This document shows positions 12,227-25,439 of a stretch of DNA of 46,801 bases, piece after piece. The stretch is from Vagococcus martis. Its GTDB lineage: Bacteria > Bacillota > Bacilli > Lactobacillales > Vagococcaceae. The stretch's first letter is position 1. Each line of letters begins with the position of its first letter. The position numbers and the translations under genes are program-made. The stretch lies in NCBI RefSeq assembly GCF_002026305.1, contig NZ_MVAB01000003.1:1-46801 (forward strand), in the 5' to 3' direction. Under the pieces are notes generated by a model that was not told the origin of the DNA, ran no database searches, and worked only from the letters and a program-made list of their open reading frames with translations.

Positions 12227-12700
12227 TTACTTTGTATTTTCTTCTAAGGGTAATTTTTTTAATAGCCAAGGCATGCTCAGTTCAATTTCTAATTGTACAA
12301 TAGGTTCAGCTAGTGACCTGGGTGAAATGGATATGCTTTCAGTAAATCCAATTCCTATATTATTAAATTTAACAAAATTTGGAGTGGAAACTTCTTTACT
12401 ATGCTCTATCCAAAATGGAGGTCCATTAATTATTTTTCCTGAAAAATGATAGAAGACACTATAATGGTGAAAGCCATCATCATCTTCAAATAAGTGCCAA
12501 ACCTCAGCTTCTTTTTTAGGATTAATACCAAAAGACCTAAATAATATCTTAGTAGATAAGTCTAAGTAATCACATGCCAAACAATAGTTTTTACAATAAT
12601 TACATTTACAGGCATTAGTAATATAAGCTCCTTTTGAATAAAATAATTTTGTCTTTTTATAATTGGAAGAAATAGAATAACCTGCTATATGAATGTTCAT
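12227..12700 (-). CDS. Cys-rich hypothetical protein, unit 4 (intact)
   Basis: Same protein as the reference copy. The alternative GTG start would be at 12715. Confidence 0.8.
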   Translation of the reverse strand: MNIHIAGYSISSNYKKTKLFYSKGAYITNACKCNYCKNYCLACDYLDLSTKILFRSFGINPKKEAEVWHLFEDDDGFHHYSVFYHFSGKIINGPPFWIEHSKEVSTPNFVKFNNIGIGFTESISISPRSLAEPIVQLEIELSMPWLLKKLPLEENTK

Positions 12701-13243
12701 ACATAATAAACTCACTTTCTACTAATTATTAAATATCACCTTTCCATTTCACTAAATCAATAAAAGAAAATTTTTTACCACTAATCAACATAGCTTGTGA
12801 TTAGTGTAAAATTTATTAATTATGCTGTGACATTTTTCCAGAATCATTACATAAGTTGTTTAATGAATTATGTATCGAACCTACACCTCAACATAAAAAA
12901 ATGAACAATTGTAAAATCTCACTAAGTTAAAACACCTCATTCACTCACAAGTTAATTAAAATTACTCCTAAATTATATCAAGAGGAATTATAAATTCTTT
13001 GTAGATTTAATGAATGATTTTAGTTAATTTGCACGAAGTCGATTGGAAAAAAACACGCGTACTGCACGTGGCGGGAATAGCTTTAGTGTTACTCTTATTG
13101 CAATTTGTAGTCTTTTTAAAGTTATCATAATGATAGGTCAGCAGTATTAATAATACTAGTTTTATTATAATAAAACTAGTATTATTAATACATTCAATGT
13201 ATTGTTTATATATCAAAATAAAATAGAAAGGACGTTAGTTATT

Positions 13244-13445
13244 GTGCGATTTTTAAAATGGTTATTTTTTTATTTTAGGCACATTAATTACATTAATTAA
13301 TATTCCTAAATTTGTATCAATTATTTTTAGATTTTTTAATCCCCAAAATAATTTTGGAGAATTAATTGGAGAATTAGTTGGTTCTATAGCTATACCGTGT
13401 GTATTTTTCGTACTATTTTTTATATTACAGAATAATCAAAAGTAA
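13244..13445 (+). pseudogene. 66-aa membrane protein gene, unit 4 (frameshifted)
   Basis: One extra T in the run near 13264 shifts the frame within the first membrane segment. Confidence 0.75.
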
Positions 13446-14023
13446 AAAATATAATAAATGTGTACAAGTAATATACCTGTGATGCTAATTAACTTTGGCA
13501 AAATGTAAATGCAAAAATTAGTTATTTAATTGATTGCTTAACATAATCTCGCTTTAAAGAAGTTACACATCTACCAACACATCGAGACACCCACTTTGTG
13601 AATCTCAACTGGTCTACCTAAAAATGAAAAAAGAAGCCTTGAAAATAGGGCTTCTTTTTTTGTTGAATTTGTGAAAGGTGACGAAAGAAAATGGAGTCAC
13701 CTGTTATTCTTTTTCTGTCTGGCGACAAGAACACTCAATGATATTGAGTGTCGTTTAACTATCCGATAATCGATTTGCCTGATCGGATGAAAAAAGAAAA
13801 GGGATTGATTCCTTTTCTTTTCCCCGTAGTCTAATCTAAAGACTATATTCTGTATGCAAACTAATAGCCTTATAGGATAGCAGCAAGTAGGTTATATTGT
13901 GTACACAATAGACTACTTGGCAGGGAAAAAGTTTCTTTTTCCCTTGCATCCCTTTTAAAACATCCTAAGAACGAATAAATTAACTTAAAAAAAAGAGCCT
14001 CTAACAGTGAGTTCTTTTTTGAG

Positions 14024-14960
14024 TTAATCAAATCCTTTTTGAAGAGTATTTAATACCTCTTGTTTCCAATGATCTTCTTCAACTTGTTTTGTTTCTTTTT
14101 GTTTCTGTGCCAAAAAGTCTGCCTCATGAGTGCCAATTTTTAAGCCTAAAACTTTTATCTTTAGCGACCCATTTTTCTTTTTGGGAAAGGTCACCATTGT
14201 GTTCAATGTTAAATAGCTTAATGCGTAAATCTTCTTGTTGTCCCTTAGAAAAATCATCCGCATTTTTTGCTTCAGCTTTAAAAGAAAATTGATAACCAAT
14301 GACTGGCTTAACCTCGTCCCTTTCCGTATTTCTTTTTGATGGTTTAAACCTCTAAAAAGAGGTGTTAGTTCTTCTTTTATTGGTTTTAGGACTGTTTCTA
14401 TCGATTTCTCCTAAATTTTTTTGATAACTTTTTTGGACATCTAATAATTCAAAAAAGTCTTCTTTTGAGAAATAAGCATAGCCAGTAGTTCTAAATTGTT
14501 TTAGTAATCGAAAACATAGTTTTAGAATAACTACTTTGTAAATCGGTAAATTGTCTTAAAGAGTATCTAACCCACTCATCTAAATTATTTAGTAACGGAA
14601 TAGCTTTTTCGTGAATTTGAATTTCTGCATAAGGAGTATCTACTTTGCCATTTATTTTAAATTCATTGAACATAACAAAACGTTCTCGTTCTAGTCCATC
14701 GGAACTTCTGCGTCCAAATCGTAAATTCCATTAACTTGTCATAAGTACTCTCTTAAATCATCAATAAAGCGATTATTTGCGGTTGCTTTATAATTACTTC
14801 AAATCTTTTAATTGATCAAAAGAAAAAGCAACTTTTTTCTCACCCTTTTCTCTCATCCTGGAAACGATAGAAAAAAATAGATTCATCTCTACAGCAGAGA
14901 ATTTTCTTAAAGGAATAGTATTTAATTCTGTATGGTATTTTACTTAATTTCATTGGTCAA
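14024..14960 (-). pseudogene. Rep_3 initiator gene, unit 4 (frameshifted)
   Basis: At least eight single-base gains, many of them doubled T or A (near 14155, 14310, 14343, 14396, 14511, 14727, 14753, 14799), break the frame across the gene. Confidence 0.8.
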
Positions 14961-15028
14961 AATATCACATCCTAACTATTTTATATGTAATATCATAATA
15001 TAGTCCATACAAATAATCCATATATAAA

Positions 15029-15131
15029 CTCCATACAAACAGACAAAACTCCATACATAAACAGACAAAAACTCCATACATAAACAGACAAAAACTCCAT
15101 ACATAAACAGACAAAACTCCATGCAAACATC
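15029..15131. repeat. Iteron array, unit 4
   Basis: As the reference, with one extra A in each of two units. Confidence 0.8.
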
Positions 15132-15565
15132 TCTGTATCCCTTGGGGCTCTAATGCTCAACTGGTGTCTAAAAGATGGTTTAAAAGAGTTTAAAAAGATT
15201 ATAAAAAAGGTCGACTATTTTTCCCACCTAAAAACCCACTCTTTTTATTAAATTGATCTATGCGTAACATGAAAAAAAATAAAAAATGAGTGAGAGAAAA
15301 CCACTCTCACATTCCACTCACGCAGTCGCTACACGCTCCTTTGCTAAAACCTAAAACATTTCTCTAAGGAAATAATTCAATAGTATTAAAATGCAAAAAA
15401 AAGAACTGTTTAAGCTCATCTAGATAAAACTCTTAGTTTAATAAATAAAGCGTCTTTCAGACGGTCAGGGTAAACCCTAACAACCCTAAAGTAATTATCT
15501 AAAGATTATGCTATATTTATTAATGGCACTTAGCCCATTTTCTATTTGAAAGGGGGGCTAGACAT

Positions 15566-15676
15566 ATGTTAAAACAATTCATCTTGTTATTCATCACGAC
15601 TGTTTTTACTACAGTAATTACAGTTATAACTACAAAGTTATTAAATCGTTGGTTTGACGATGAAGATGATGATTAA
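15566..15676 (+). CDS. Fst-like type I toxin, unit 5 (intact)
   Basis: Open 36-codon gene. The following terminator has lost one G in its right arm near 15755. Confidence 0.8.
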   Translation: MLKQFILLFITTVFTTVITVITTKLLNRWFDDEDDD

Positions 15677-16034
15677 AGGCATGAGTGCCAACAAACCCAC
15701 ACGCTAGAACTTCGCACTAGCGACAAAAAAAGCCACTACCTCATCACAGGTAGTGCTTTTGTGCTAGACATACTAGCAATTCATCTTGTTTTCGCACTCT
15801 TATTTATATCATGATTTTACAAAGATAAATCAAAAAGTTAACATAAATCAAATTACATCTAGTTATCCTTTCATTTTTAGGATATATAAATAAAATATTT
15901 ATCCAATTATAATAGTTCTTGGAACAAATATACTTAATATTCTAATTATAGTTTTTTAAATAACCAACGTTATAAATCGTATTAGGCAAAAGCTAATAAT
16001 GCCATACTTGAAACTTAATTTTAAATGATCGTTT

Positions 16035-16512
16035 TTACTTTTGTATTTTCTTCTAAGGGTAATTTTTTTAATAGCCAAGGCATGCTCAGTTCAATTTCTA
16101 ATTGTACAATAGGTTCAGCTAGTGACCTGGGTTGAAATGGATATGCTTTCAGTAAATCCAATTCCTATATTATTAAATTTAACAAAATTTGGAGTGGAAA
16201 CTTCTTTACTATGCTCTATCCAAAATGGAGGTCCATTAATTATTTTTCCTGAAAAATGATAGAAGACACTTATAATGGTGAAAGCCAATCATCATCTTCA
16301 AATAAGTGCCAAACCTCAGCTTCTTTTTTAGGATTAATACCAAAAGACCTAAATAATATCTTAGTAGATAAGTCTAAGTAATCACATGCCAAACAATAGT
16401 TTTTACAATAATTACATTTACAGGCATTAGTAATATAAGCTCCTTTTGAATAAAATAATTTTGTCTTTTTATAATTGGAAGAAATAGAATAACCTGCTAT
16501 ATGAATGTTCAT
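16035..16512 (-). pseudogene. Cys-rich hypothetical protein, unit 5 (frameshifted)
   Basis: The N-terminal half with the Cys cluster is open to 16270. Extra bases near 16042, 16132, 16270 and 16289 disrupt the rest. Confidence 0.75.
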
Positions 16513-17052
16513 ACATAATAAACTCACTTTCTACTAATTATTAAATATCACCTTTCCATTTCACTAAATCAATAAAAGAAAATTTTTTACCACTAATCAA
16601 CATAGCTTGTGATTAGTGTAAAATTTATTAATTATGCTGTGACATTTTCCAGAATCATTACATAAGTTGTTTAATGAATTATGTATCGAACCTACACCTC
16701 AACATAAAAAAATGAACAATTGTAAAAATCTCACTAAGTTAAAACACCTCATTCACTCACAAGTTAATTAAAATTACTCCTAAATTATATCAAGAGGAAT
16801 TATAAATTCTTTGTAGATTTAATGAATGATTTTAGTTAATTTGCACGAAGTCGATTGGAAAAAACACGCGTACTGCACGTGGCGGGGAATAGCTTTAGTG
16901 TTACTCTTATTGCAATTTGTAGTCTTTTAAAGTTATCATAATGATAGGTCAGCAGTATTAATAATACTAGTTTTATTATAATAAAACTAGTATTATTAAT
17001 ACATTCAATGTATTGTTTATATATCAAAATAAAATAGAAAGGACGTTAGTTA

Positions 17053-17256
17053 TTGTGCGATTTTTTAAAATGGTTATTTTTTATTTTAGGCACATTAATT
17101 ACATTAATTAATATTCCTAAATTTGTATCAATTATTTTTAGATTTTTTAATCCCCAAAATAATTTTGGAGAATTAATTGGAGAATTAGTTGGTTCTATAG
17201 CTATACCGTGTGTATTTTTCGTACTATTTTTTATATTACAGAATAATCAAAAGTAA
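17053..17256 (+). CDS. 66-aa membrane protein gene, unit 5 (start region altered)
   Basis: An extra T near 17060 takes the usual GTG (17055-17057) out of frame. A TTG at 17053 opens the same downstream frame, so both membrane segments are kept and only the first few residues change. Probably a base error. Confidence 0.55.
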   Translation: MCDFLKWLFFILGTLITLINIPKFVSIIFRFFNPQNNFGELIGELVGSIAIPCVFFVLFFILQNNQK

Positions 17257-17832
17257 AAAATATAATAAATGTGTACAAGTAATATACCTGTGATGCTAAT
17301 TAACTTTGGCAAAATGTAAATGCAAAAATTAGTTATTTAATTGATTGCTTAACATAATCTCGCTTTAAAGAAGTTACACATCTACCAACACATCGAGACA
17401 CCCACTTTGTGAATCTCAACTGGTCTACCTAAAAATGAAAAAAGAAGCCTTGAAAATAGGGCTTCTTTTTTTGTTGAATTTGTGAAAGGTGACGAAAGAA
17501 AATGGAGTCACCTGTTATTCTTTTTCTGTCTGGCGACAAGAACACTCAATGATATTGAGTGTCGTTTAACTATCCGATAATCGATTTGCCTGATCGGATG
17601 AAAAAAGAAAAGGGATTGATTCCTTTTCTTTTCCCCGTAGTCTAATCTAAAGACTATATTCTGTATGCAAACTAATAGCCTTATAGGATAGCAGCAAGTA
17701 GGTTATATTGTGTACACAATAGACTACTTGGCAGGGAAAAAGTCTTTTTCCCTTGCATCCCTTTTAAAACATCCTAAGAACGAATAAATTAACTTAAAAA
17801 AAAGAGCCTCTAACAGTGAGTTCTTTTTTGAG

Positions 17833-18763
17833 TTAATCAAATCCTTTTTGAAGAGTATTTAATACCTCTTGTTTCCAATGATCTTCTTCAACTTGTTTTG
17901 TTTCTTTTTTGTTTCTGTGCCAAAAAGTCTGCCTCATGAGTGCCAATTTTTAAGCCTAAAACTTTATCTTTAGCGACCCATTTTTCTTTTGGGAAAGGTC
18001 ACCATTGTGTTCAATGTTAAATAGCTTAATGCGTAAATCTTCTTGTTGTCCCTTAGAAAAATCATCCGCATTTTTTTGCTTCAGCTTTAAAAGAAAATTG
18101 ATAACCAATGACTGGCTTACCTCGTCCCTTTCCGTATTTCTTTTTGATGGTTAAACCTCTAAAAAAGAGGTGTTAGTTCTTCTTTTATTGGTTTTAGGAC
18201 TGTTCTATCGATTTCTCCTAAATTTTTTTTGATAACTTTTTGGGACATCTAATAATTCAAAAAAGTCTTCTTTTGAGAAATAAGCATAGCCAGTAGTTCT
18301 AAATTGTTTTAGTAATCGAAACATAGTTTTAGAATAACTACTTTGTAAATCGGTAAATTGTCTTAAAGAGTATCTAACCCACTCATCTAAATTATTTAGT
18401 AACGGAATAGCTTTTTTCGTGAATTTGAATTTCTGCATAAGGAGTATCTACTTTGCCATTTATTTTAAATTCATTGAACATAACAAAACGTTCTCGTTCT
18501 AGTCCATCGGAACTTCTGCGTCCAAATCGTAAATCCATTAACTTGTCATAAGTACTCTCTAAATCATCAATAAAGCGATTATTTGCGGTTGCTTTATAAT
18601 TACTCAAATCTTTTAATTGATCAAAAGAAAAAGCAACTTTTTTCTCACCCTTTTCTCTCATCCTGGAAACGATAGAAAAAAATAGATTCATCTCTACAGC
18701 AGAGAATTTTCTTAAAGGAATAGTATTTAATTCTGTATGGTATTTTACTAATTCATTGGTCAA
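17833..18763 (-). pseudogene. Rep_3 initiator gene, unit 5 (frameshifted)
   Basis: Residues 1-117 are intact from the TTG at 18763. An extra T near 18412-18417 then shifts the frame, followed by further indels near 18224, 18163, 18070, 17988 and 17905. Confidence 0.8.
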
Positions 18764-18830
18764 AATATCACATCCTAACTATTTATATGTAATATCATAA
18801 TATAGTCCATACAAATAATCCATATATAAA

Positions 18831-18931
18831 CTCCATACAAACAGACAAAACTCCATACATAAACAGACAAAACTCCATACATAAACAGACAAAACTCCAT
18901 ACATAAACAGACAAAACTCCATGCAAACATC
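18831..18931. repeat. Iteron array, unit 5
   Basis: Same 20+22+22+22+15 structure as the reference. Confidence 0.85.
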
Positions 18932-19367
18932 TCTGTATCCCTTGGGGCTCTAATGCTCAACTGGTGTCTAAAAGAGGTTTAAAAGAGGTTTTAAAAAAGA
19001 TTATAAAAAAGGTCGACTATTTTCCCACCTAAAAACCCACTCTTTTTATTAAAATTGATCTATGCGTAACATGAAAAAAAATAAAAAATGAGTGAGAGAA
19101 AACCACTCTCACATTCCACTCACGCAGTCGCTACACGCTCCTTTGCTAAAACCTAAAAACATTTCTCTAAGGAAATAATTCAATAGTATTAAAATGCAAA
19201 AAAAGAACTGTTTAAGCTCATCTAGATAAAACTCTTAGTTTAATAAATAAAGCGTCTTTCAGACGGTCAGGGTAAACCCTAACAACCCTAAAGTAATTAT
19301 CTAAAGATTATGCTATATTTATTAATGGCACTTAGCCCATTTTCTATTTGAAAGGGGGGCTAGACAT

Positions 19368-19479
19368 ATGTTAAAACAATTCATCTTGTTATTCATCACG
19401 ACTGTTTTTTACTACAGTAATTACAGTTATAACTACAAAGTTATTAAATCGTTGGTTTGACGATGAAGATGATGATTAA
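19368..19479 (+). pseudogene. Fst-like toxin gene, unit 6 (frameshifted)
   Basis: One extra T in the run at 19405-19410 shifts the frame after codon 13. Confidence 0.75.
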
Positions 19480-19837
19480 AGGCATGAGTGCCAACAAACC
19501 CACACGCTAGAACTTCGCACTAGCGACAAAAAAAAGCCACTACCTCATCACAGGTAGTGGCTTTTGTGCTAGACATACTAGCAATTCATCTTGTTTTCGC
19601 ACTCTTATTATATTCATGATTTACAAAGATAAATCAAAAAGTTAACATAAATCAAATTACATCTAGTTATCCTTTCATTTTTAGGATATATAAATAAAAT
19701 ATTTATCCAATTATAATAGTTCTTGGAACAAATATACTTAATATTCTAATTATAGTTTTTTAAATAACCAACGTTATAAATCGTATTAGGCAAAAGCTAA
19801 TAATGCCATACTTGAAACTTAATTTTAAATGATCGTT

Positions 19838-20310
19838 TTACTTTGTATTTTCTTCTAAGGGTAATTTTTTTAATAGCCAAGGCATGCTCAGTTCAATTTC
19901 TAATTGTACAATAGGTTCAGCTAGTGACCTGGGTGAAATGGATATGCTTTCAGTAAATCCAATTCCTATATTATTAAATTTAACAAAATTTGGAGTGGAA
20001 ACTTCTTTACTATGCTCTATCCAAAATGGAGGTCCATTAATTATTTTTCCTGAAAAATGATAGAAGACACTATAATGGTGAAGCCATCATCATCTTCAAA
20101 TAAGTGCCAAACCTCAGCTTCTTTTTAGGATTAATACCAAAAGACCTAAATAATATCTTAGTAGATAAGTCTAAGTAATCACATGCCAAACAATAGTTTT
20201 TTACAATAATTACATTTACAGGCATTAGTAATATAAGCTCCTTTTGAATAAAATAATTTTGTCTTTTTATAATTGGAAGAAATAGAATAACCTGCTATAT
20301 GAATGTTCAT
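19838..20310 (-). pseudogene. Cys-rich hypothetical protein, unit 6 (frameshifted)
   Basis: One extra T near 20197 and losses near 20124 and 20080 shift the frame after the Cys cluster. Confidence 0.75.
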
Positions 20311-20854
20311 ACATAATAAACTCACTTTCTACTAATTATTAAATATCACCTTTCCATTTCACTAAATCAATAAAAAGAAAATTTTTACCACTAATCAACA
20401 TAGCTTGTGATTAGTGTAAAATTTATTAATTATGCTGTGACATTTTTCCAGAATCATTACATAAGTTGTTTAATGAATTATGTATCGAACCTACACCTCA
20501 ACATAAAAAAATGAACAATTGTAAAATCTCACTAAGTTAAAACACCTCATTCACTCACAAGTTAATTAAAATTACTCCTAAATTATATCAAGAGGAATTA
20601 TAAATTCTTTGTAGATTTAATGAATGATTTTAGTTAATTTGCACGAAGTCGATTGGAAAAAACACGCGTACTGCACGTGGCGGGAATAGCTTTAGTGTTA
20701 CTCTTATTGCAATTTGTAGTCTTTTTAAAGTTATCATAATGATAGGTCAGCAGTATTAATAATACTAGTTTTATTATAATAAAAACTAGTATTATTAATA
20801 CATTCAATGTATTGTTTATATATCAAAATAAAATAGAAAGGACGTTAGTTATTG

Positions 20855-21054
20855 TTGCGATTTTTAAAATGGTTATTTTTTATTTTAGGCACATTAATTA
20901 CATTAATTAATATTTCCTAAATTTGTATCAATTATTTTTAGATTTTTTAATCCCCAAATAATTTTGGAGAATTAATTGGAGAATTAGTTGGTTCTATAGC
21001 TATACGTGTGTATTTTTCGTACTATTTTTTATATTACAGAATAATCAAAAGTAA
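20855..21054 (+). pseudogene. 66-aa membrane protein gene, unit 6 (frameshifted)
   Basis: The start reads TTG because of an inserted T. An extra T near 20913, a lost A near 20957 and a lost C near 21005 disrupt the reading frame. Confidence 0.7.
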
Positions 21055-21631
21055 AAAAATATAATAAATGTGTACAAGTAATATACCTGTGATGCTAATT
21101 AACTTTGGCAAAATGTAAATGCAAAAATTAGTTATTTAATTGATTGCTTAACATAATCTCGCTTTAAAGAAGTTACACATCTACCAACACATCGAGACAC
21201 CCACTTTGTGAATCTCAACTGGTCTACCTAAAAATGAAAAAAGAAGCTTGAAAATAGGGCTTCTTTTTTTGTTTGAATTTGTGAAAGGTGACGAAAGAAA
21301 ATGGAGTCACCTGTTATTCTTTTTCTGTCTGGCGACAAGAACACTCAATGATATTGAGTGTCGTTTAACTATCCGATAATCGATTTGCCTGATCGGATGA
21401 AAAAAGAAAAGGATTGATTCCTTTTCTTTTCCCCGTAGTCTAATCTAAAGACTATATTCTGTATGCAAACTAATAGCCTTATAGGATAGCAGCAAGTAGG
21501 TTATATTGTGTACACAATAGACTACTTGGCAGGGAAAAAGTCTTTTTCCCTTGCATCCCTTTTTAAAACATCCTAAGAACGAATAAATTAACTTAAAAAA
21601 AAGAGCCTCTAACAGTGAGTTCTTTTTTGAG

Positions 21632-22575
21632 TTAATCAAATCCTTTTTGAAGAGTATTTTAATACCTCTTGTTTTCCAATGATCTTCTTCAACTTGTTTT
21701 GTTTCTTTTTGTTTCTGTTGCCAAAAAGTCTGCCTCATGAGTGCCAATTTTTAAGCCTAAAACTTTATCTTTAGCGACCCATTTTTCTTTTTGGGAAAGG
21801 TCACCATTGTGTTCAATTGTTAAATAGCTTAATGCCGTAAAATCTTCTTGTTTTGTCCCTTAGAAAAATCATCCGCATTTTTTGCTTCAGGCTTTAAAAG
21901 AAAATTGATAACCAATGACTGGCTTACCTTCGTCCCTTTCCGTATTTCTTTTTGATGGTTAAACCTCTAAAAAGAGGTGTTAGTTCTTCTTTTATTGGTT
22001 TTAGGACTGTTCTATCGATTTCTCCCTAAATTTTTTTTGATAACTTTTTTGGGACATCTAATAATTCAAAAAAGTCTTCTTTTGAGAAATAAGCATAGCC
22101 AGTAGTTCTAAATTGTTTTAGTAATCGAAAACATAGTTTTAGAATAACTACTTTGTAAATCGGTAAATTGTCTTAAAGAGTATCTAACCCACTCATCTAA
22201 ATTATTTAGTAACGGAATAGCTTTTTCGTGAATTTGAATTTCTGCATAAGGAGTATCTACTTTGCCATTTATTTTAAATTCATTGAACATAACAAAACGT
22301 TCTCGTTCTAGTCCATCGGAACTTCTGCGTCCAAATCGTAAATCCATTAACTTGTCATAAGTACTCTCTAAATCATCAATAAAGCGATTATTTGCGGTTG
22401 CTTTATAATTACTTCAAATCTTTTAATTGATCAAAAGAAAAAGCAACTTTTTTCTCACCCTTTTTCTCTCATCCTGGAAACGATAGAAAAAAATAGATTC
22501 ATCTCTACAGCAGAGAATTTTTCTTAAAGGAATAGTATTTAATTCTGTATGGTATTTTACTAATTCATTGGTCAA
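21632..22575 (-). pseudogene. Rep_3 initiator gene, unit 6 (frameshifted)
   Basis: More than ten single-base insertions, several outside homopolymers (for example near 21716, 21818, 21836, 21889, 21929). The gene is recognisable only at nucleotide level. Confidence 0.8.
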
Positions 22576-22642
22576 AATATCACATCCTAACTATTTATAT
22601 GTAATATCATAATATAGTCCATACAAATAATCCATATATAAA

Positions 22643-22744
22643 CTCCATACAAACAGACAAAACTCCATACATAAACAGACAAAAACTCCATACATAAACA
22701 GACAAAACTCCATACATAAACAGACAAAACTCCATGCAAACATC
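22643..22744. repeat. Iteron array, unit 6
   Basis: As the reference, with one extra A near 22684. Confidence 0.8.
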
Positions 22745-23177
22745 TCTGTATCCCTTGGGCTCTAATGCTCAACTGGTGTCTAAAAGAGGTTTAAAAGAGG
22801 TTTAAAAAAGATTATAAAAAAGGTCGACTATTTTTCCCACCTAAAAACCCACTCTTTTTATTAAATTGATCTATGCGTAACATGAAAAAAAATAAAAAAT
22901 GAGTGAGAGAAAACCACTCTCACATTCCACTCACGCAGTCGCTACACGCTCCTTTGCTAAAACCTAAAACATTTCTCTAAGGAAATAATTCAATAGTATT
23001 AAAATGCAAAAAAAGAACTGTTTAAGCTCATCTAGATAAAACTCTTAGTTTAATAAATAAAGCGTCTTTCAGACGGTCAGGGTAAACCCTAACAACCCTA
23101 AAGTAATTATCTAAAGATTATGCTATATTTATTAATGGCACTTAGCCCATTTTCTATTTGAAAGGGGGGCTAGACAT

Positions 23178-23288
23178 ATGTTAAAACAATTCATCTTGTT
23201 ATTCATCACGACTGTTTTTACTACAGTAATTACAGTTATAACTACAAAGTTATTAAATCGTTGGTTTGACGATGAAGATGATGATTAA
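23178..23288 (+). CDS. Fst-like type I toxin, unit 7 (intact)
   Basis: Open 36-codon gene with all flanking RNA elements identical to the reference. Confidence 0.85.
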   Translation: MLKQFILLFITTVFTTVITVITTKLLNRWFDDEDDD

Positions 23289-23644
23289 AGGCATGAGTGC
23301 CAACAAACCCACACGCTAGAACTTCGCACTAGCGACAAAAAAAGCCACTACCTCATCACAGGTAGTGGCTTTTGTGCTAGACATACTAGCAATTCATCTT
23401 GTTTTCGCACTCTTATTATATCATGATTTACAAAGATAAATCAAAAAGTTAACATAAATCAAATTACATCTAGTTATCCTTTCATTTTTAGGATATATAA
23501 ATAAAATATTTATCCAATTATAATAGTTCTTGGAACAAATATACTTAATATTCTAATTATAGTTTTTTAAATAACCAACGTTATAAATCGTATTAGGCAA
23601 AAGCTAATAATGCCATACTTGAAACTTAATTTTAAATGATCGTT

Positions 23645-24120
23645 TTACTTTGTATTTTCTTCTAAGGGTAATTTTTTTAATAGCCAAGGCATGCTCAGTT
23701 CAATTTCTAATTGTACAATAGGTTCAGCTAGTGACCTGGGTGAAATGGATATGCTTTCAGTAAATCCAATTCCTATATTATTAAATTTAACAAAATTTGG
23801 AGTGGAAACTTCTTTACTATGCTCTATCCAAAATGGAGGTCCATTAATTATTTTTCCTGAAAAATGATAGAAGACACTATAATGGTGAAAGCCATCATCA
23901 TCTTCAAATAAGTGCCAAACCTCAGCTTCTTTTTTTAGGATTAATACCAAAAGACCTAAATAATATCTTAGTAGATAAGTCTAAGTAATCACATGCCAAA
24001 CAATAGTTTTTTACAATAATTACATTTACAGGCATTAGTAATATAAGCTCCTTTTGAATAAAATAATTTTGTCTTTTTATAATTGGAAGAAATAGAATAA
24101 CCTGCTATATGAATGTTCAT
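23645..24120 (-). pseudogene. Cys-rich hypothetical protein, unit 7 (frameshifted)
   Basis: One extra T in each of the runs near 24007-24012 and 23930-23936 puts the segment between them in another frame. The C-terminal 97 or so residues are normal. Confidence 0.75.
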
Positions 24121-24662
24121 ACATAATAAACTCACTTTCTACTAATTATTAAATATCACCTTTCCATTTCACTAAATCAATAAAAGAAAATTTTTTACCA
24201 CTAATCAACATAGCTTGTGATTAGTGTAAAATTTATTAATTATGCTGTGACATTTTTCCAGAATCATTACATAAGTTGTTTAATGAATTATGTATCGAAC
24301 CTACACCTCAACATAAAAAAATGAACAATTGTAAAATCTCACTAAGTTAAAACACCTCATTCACTCACAAGTTAATTAAAATTACTCCTAAATTATATCA
24401 AGAGGAATTATAAATTCTTTGTAGATTTAATGAATGATTTTAGTTAATTTGCACGAAGTCGATTGGAAAAAACACGCGTACTGCACGTGGCGGGAATAGC
24501 TTTAGTGTTACTCTTATTGCAATTTGTAGTCTTTTTAAAGTTATCATAATGATAGGTCAGCAGTATTAATAATACTAGTTTTATTATAATAAAACTAGTA
24601 TTATTAATACATTCAATGTATTGTTTATATATCAAAATAAAATAGAAAGGACGTTAGTTATT

Positions 24663-24863
24663 GTGCGATTTTTAAAATGGTTATTTTTTATTTTAGGCAC
24701 ATTAATTACATTAATTAATATTCCTAAATTTGTATCAATTATTTTTAGATTTTTTAATCCCCAAAATAATTTTGGAGAATTAATTGGAGAATTAGTTGGT
24801 TCTATAGCTATACCGTGTGTATTTTTCGTACTATTTTTTATATTACAGAATAATCAAAAGTAA
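24663..24863 (+). CDS. 66-aa two-segment membrane protein, unit 7 (intact)
   Basis: Identical to 32242-32442. Confidence 0.65.
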   Translation: MRFLKWLFFILGTLITLINIPKFVSIIFRFFNPQNNFGELIGELVGSIAIPCVFFVLFFILQNNQK

Positions 24864-25439
24864 AAAATATAATAAATGTGTACAAGTAATATACCTGTGA
24901 TGCTAATTAACTTTGGCAAAATGTAAATGCAAAAATTAGTTATTTAATTGATTGCTTAACATAATCTCGCTTTAAAGAAGTTACACATCTACCAACACAT
25001 CGAGACACCCACTTTGTGAATCTCAACTGGTCTACCTAAAAATGAAAAAAGAAGCCTTGAAAATAGGGCTTCTTTTTTTGTTGAATTTGTGAAAGGTGAC
25101 GAAAGAAAATGGAGTCACCTGTTATTCTTTTTCTGTCTGGCGACAAGAACACTCAATGATATTGAGTGTCGTTTAACTATCCGATAATCGATTTGCCTGA
25201 TCGGATGAAAAAAGAAAAGGGATTGATTCCTTTTCTTTTCCCCGTAGTCTAATCTAAAGACTATATTCTGTATGCAAACTAATAGCCTTATAGGATAGCA
25301 GCAAGTAGGTTATATTGTGTACACAATAGACTACTTGGCAGGGAAAAAGTCTTTTTCCCTTGCATCCCTTTTAAAACATCCTAAGAACGAATAAATTAAC
25401 TTAAAAAAAAGAGCCTCTAACAGTGAGTTCTTTTTTGAG

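Larger units (their letters stand above)
11356..15133. repeat. Plasmid unit 4
   Basis: Complete unit of 3,778 bp with several dropouts at 11450-11515. Only the Cys-rich gene is intact. Confidence 0.95.
15134..18933. repeat. Plasmid unit 5
   Basis: Complete unit of 3,800 bp. The toxin gene is intact, the 66-aa gene is open with an altered start, and the Cys-rich gene and rep are shifted. Confidence 0.95.
18934..22746. repeat. Plasmid unit 6
   Basis: Longest unit (3,813 bp) and one of the most error-laden. None of the four genes is intact. Confidence 0.95.
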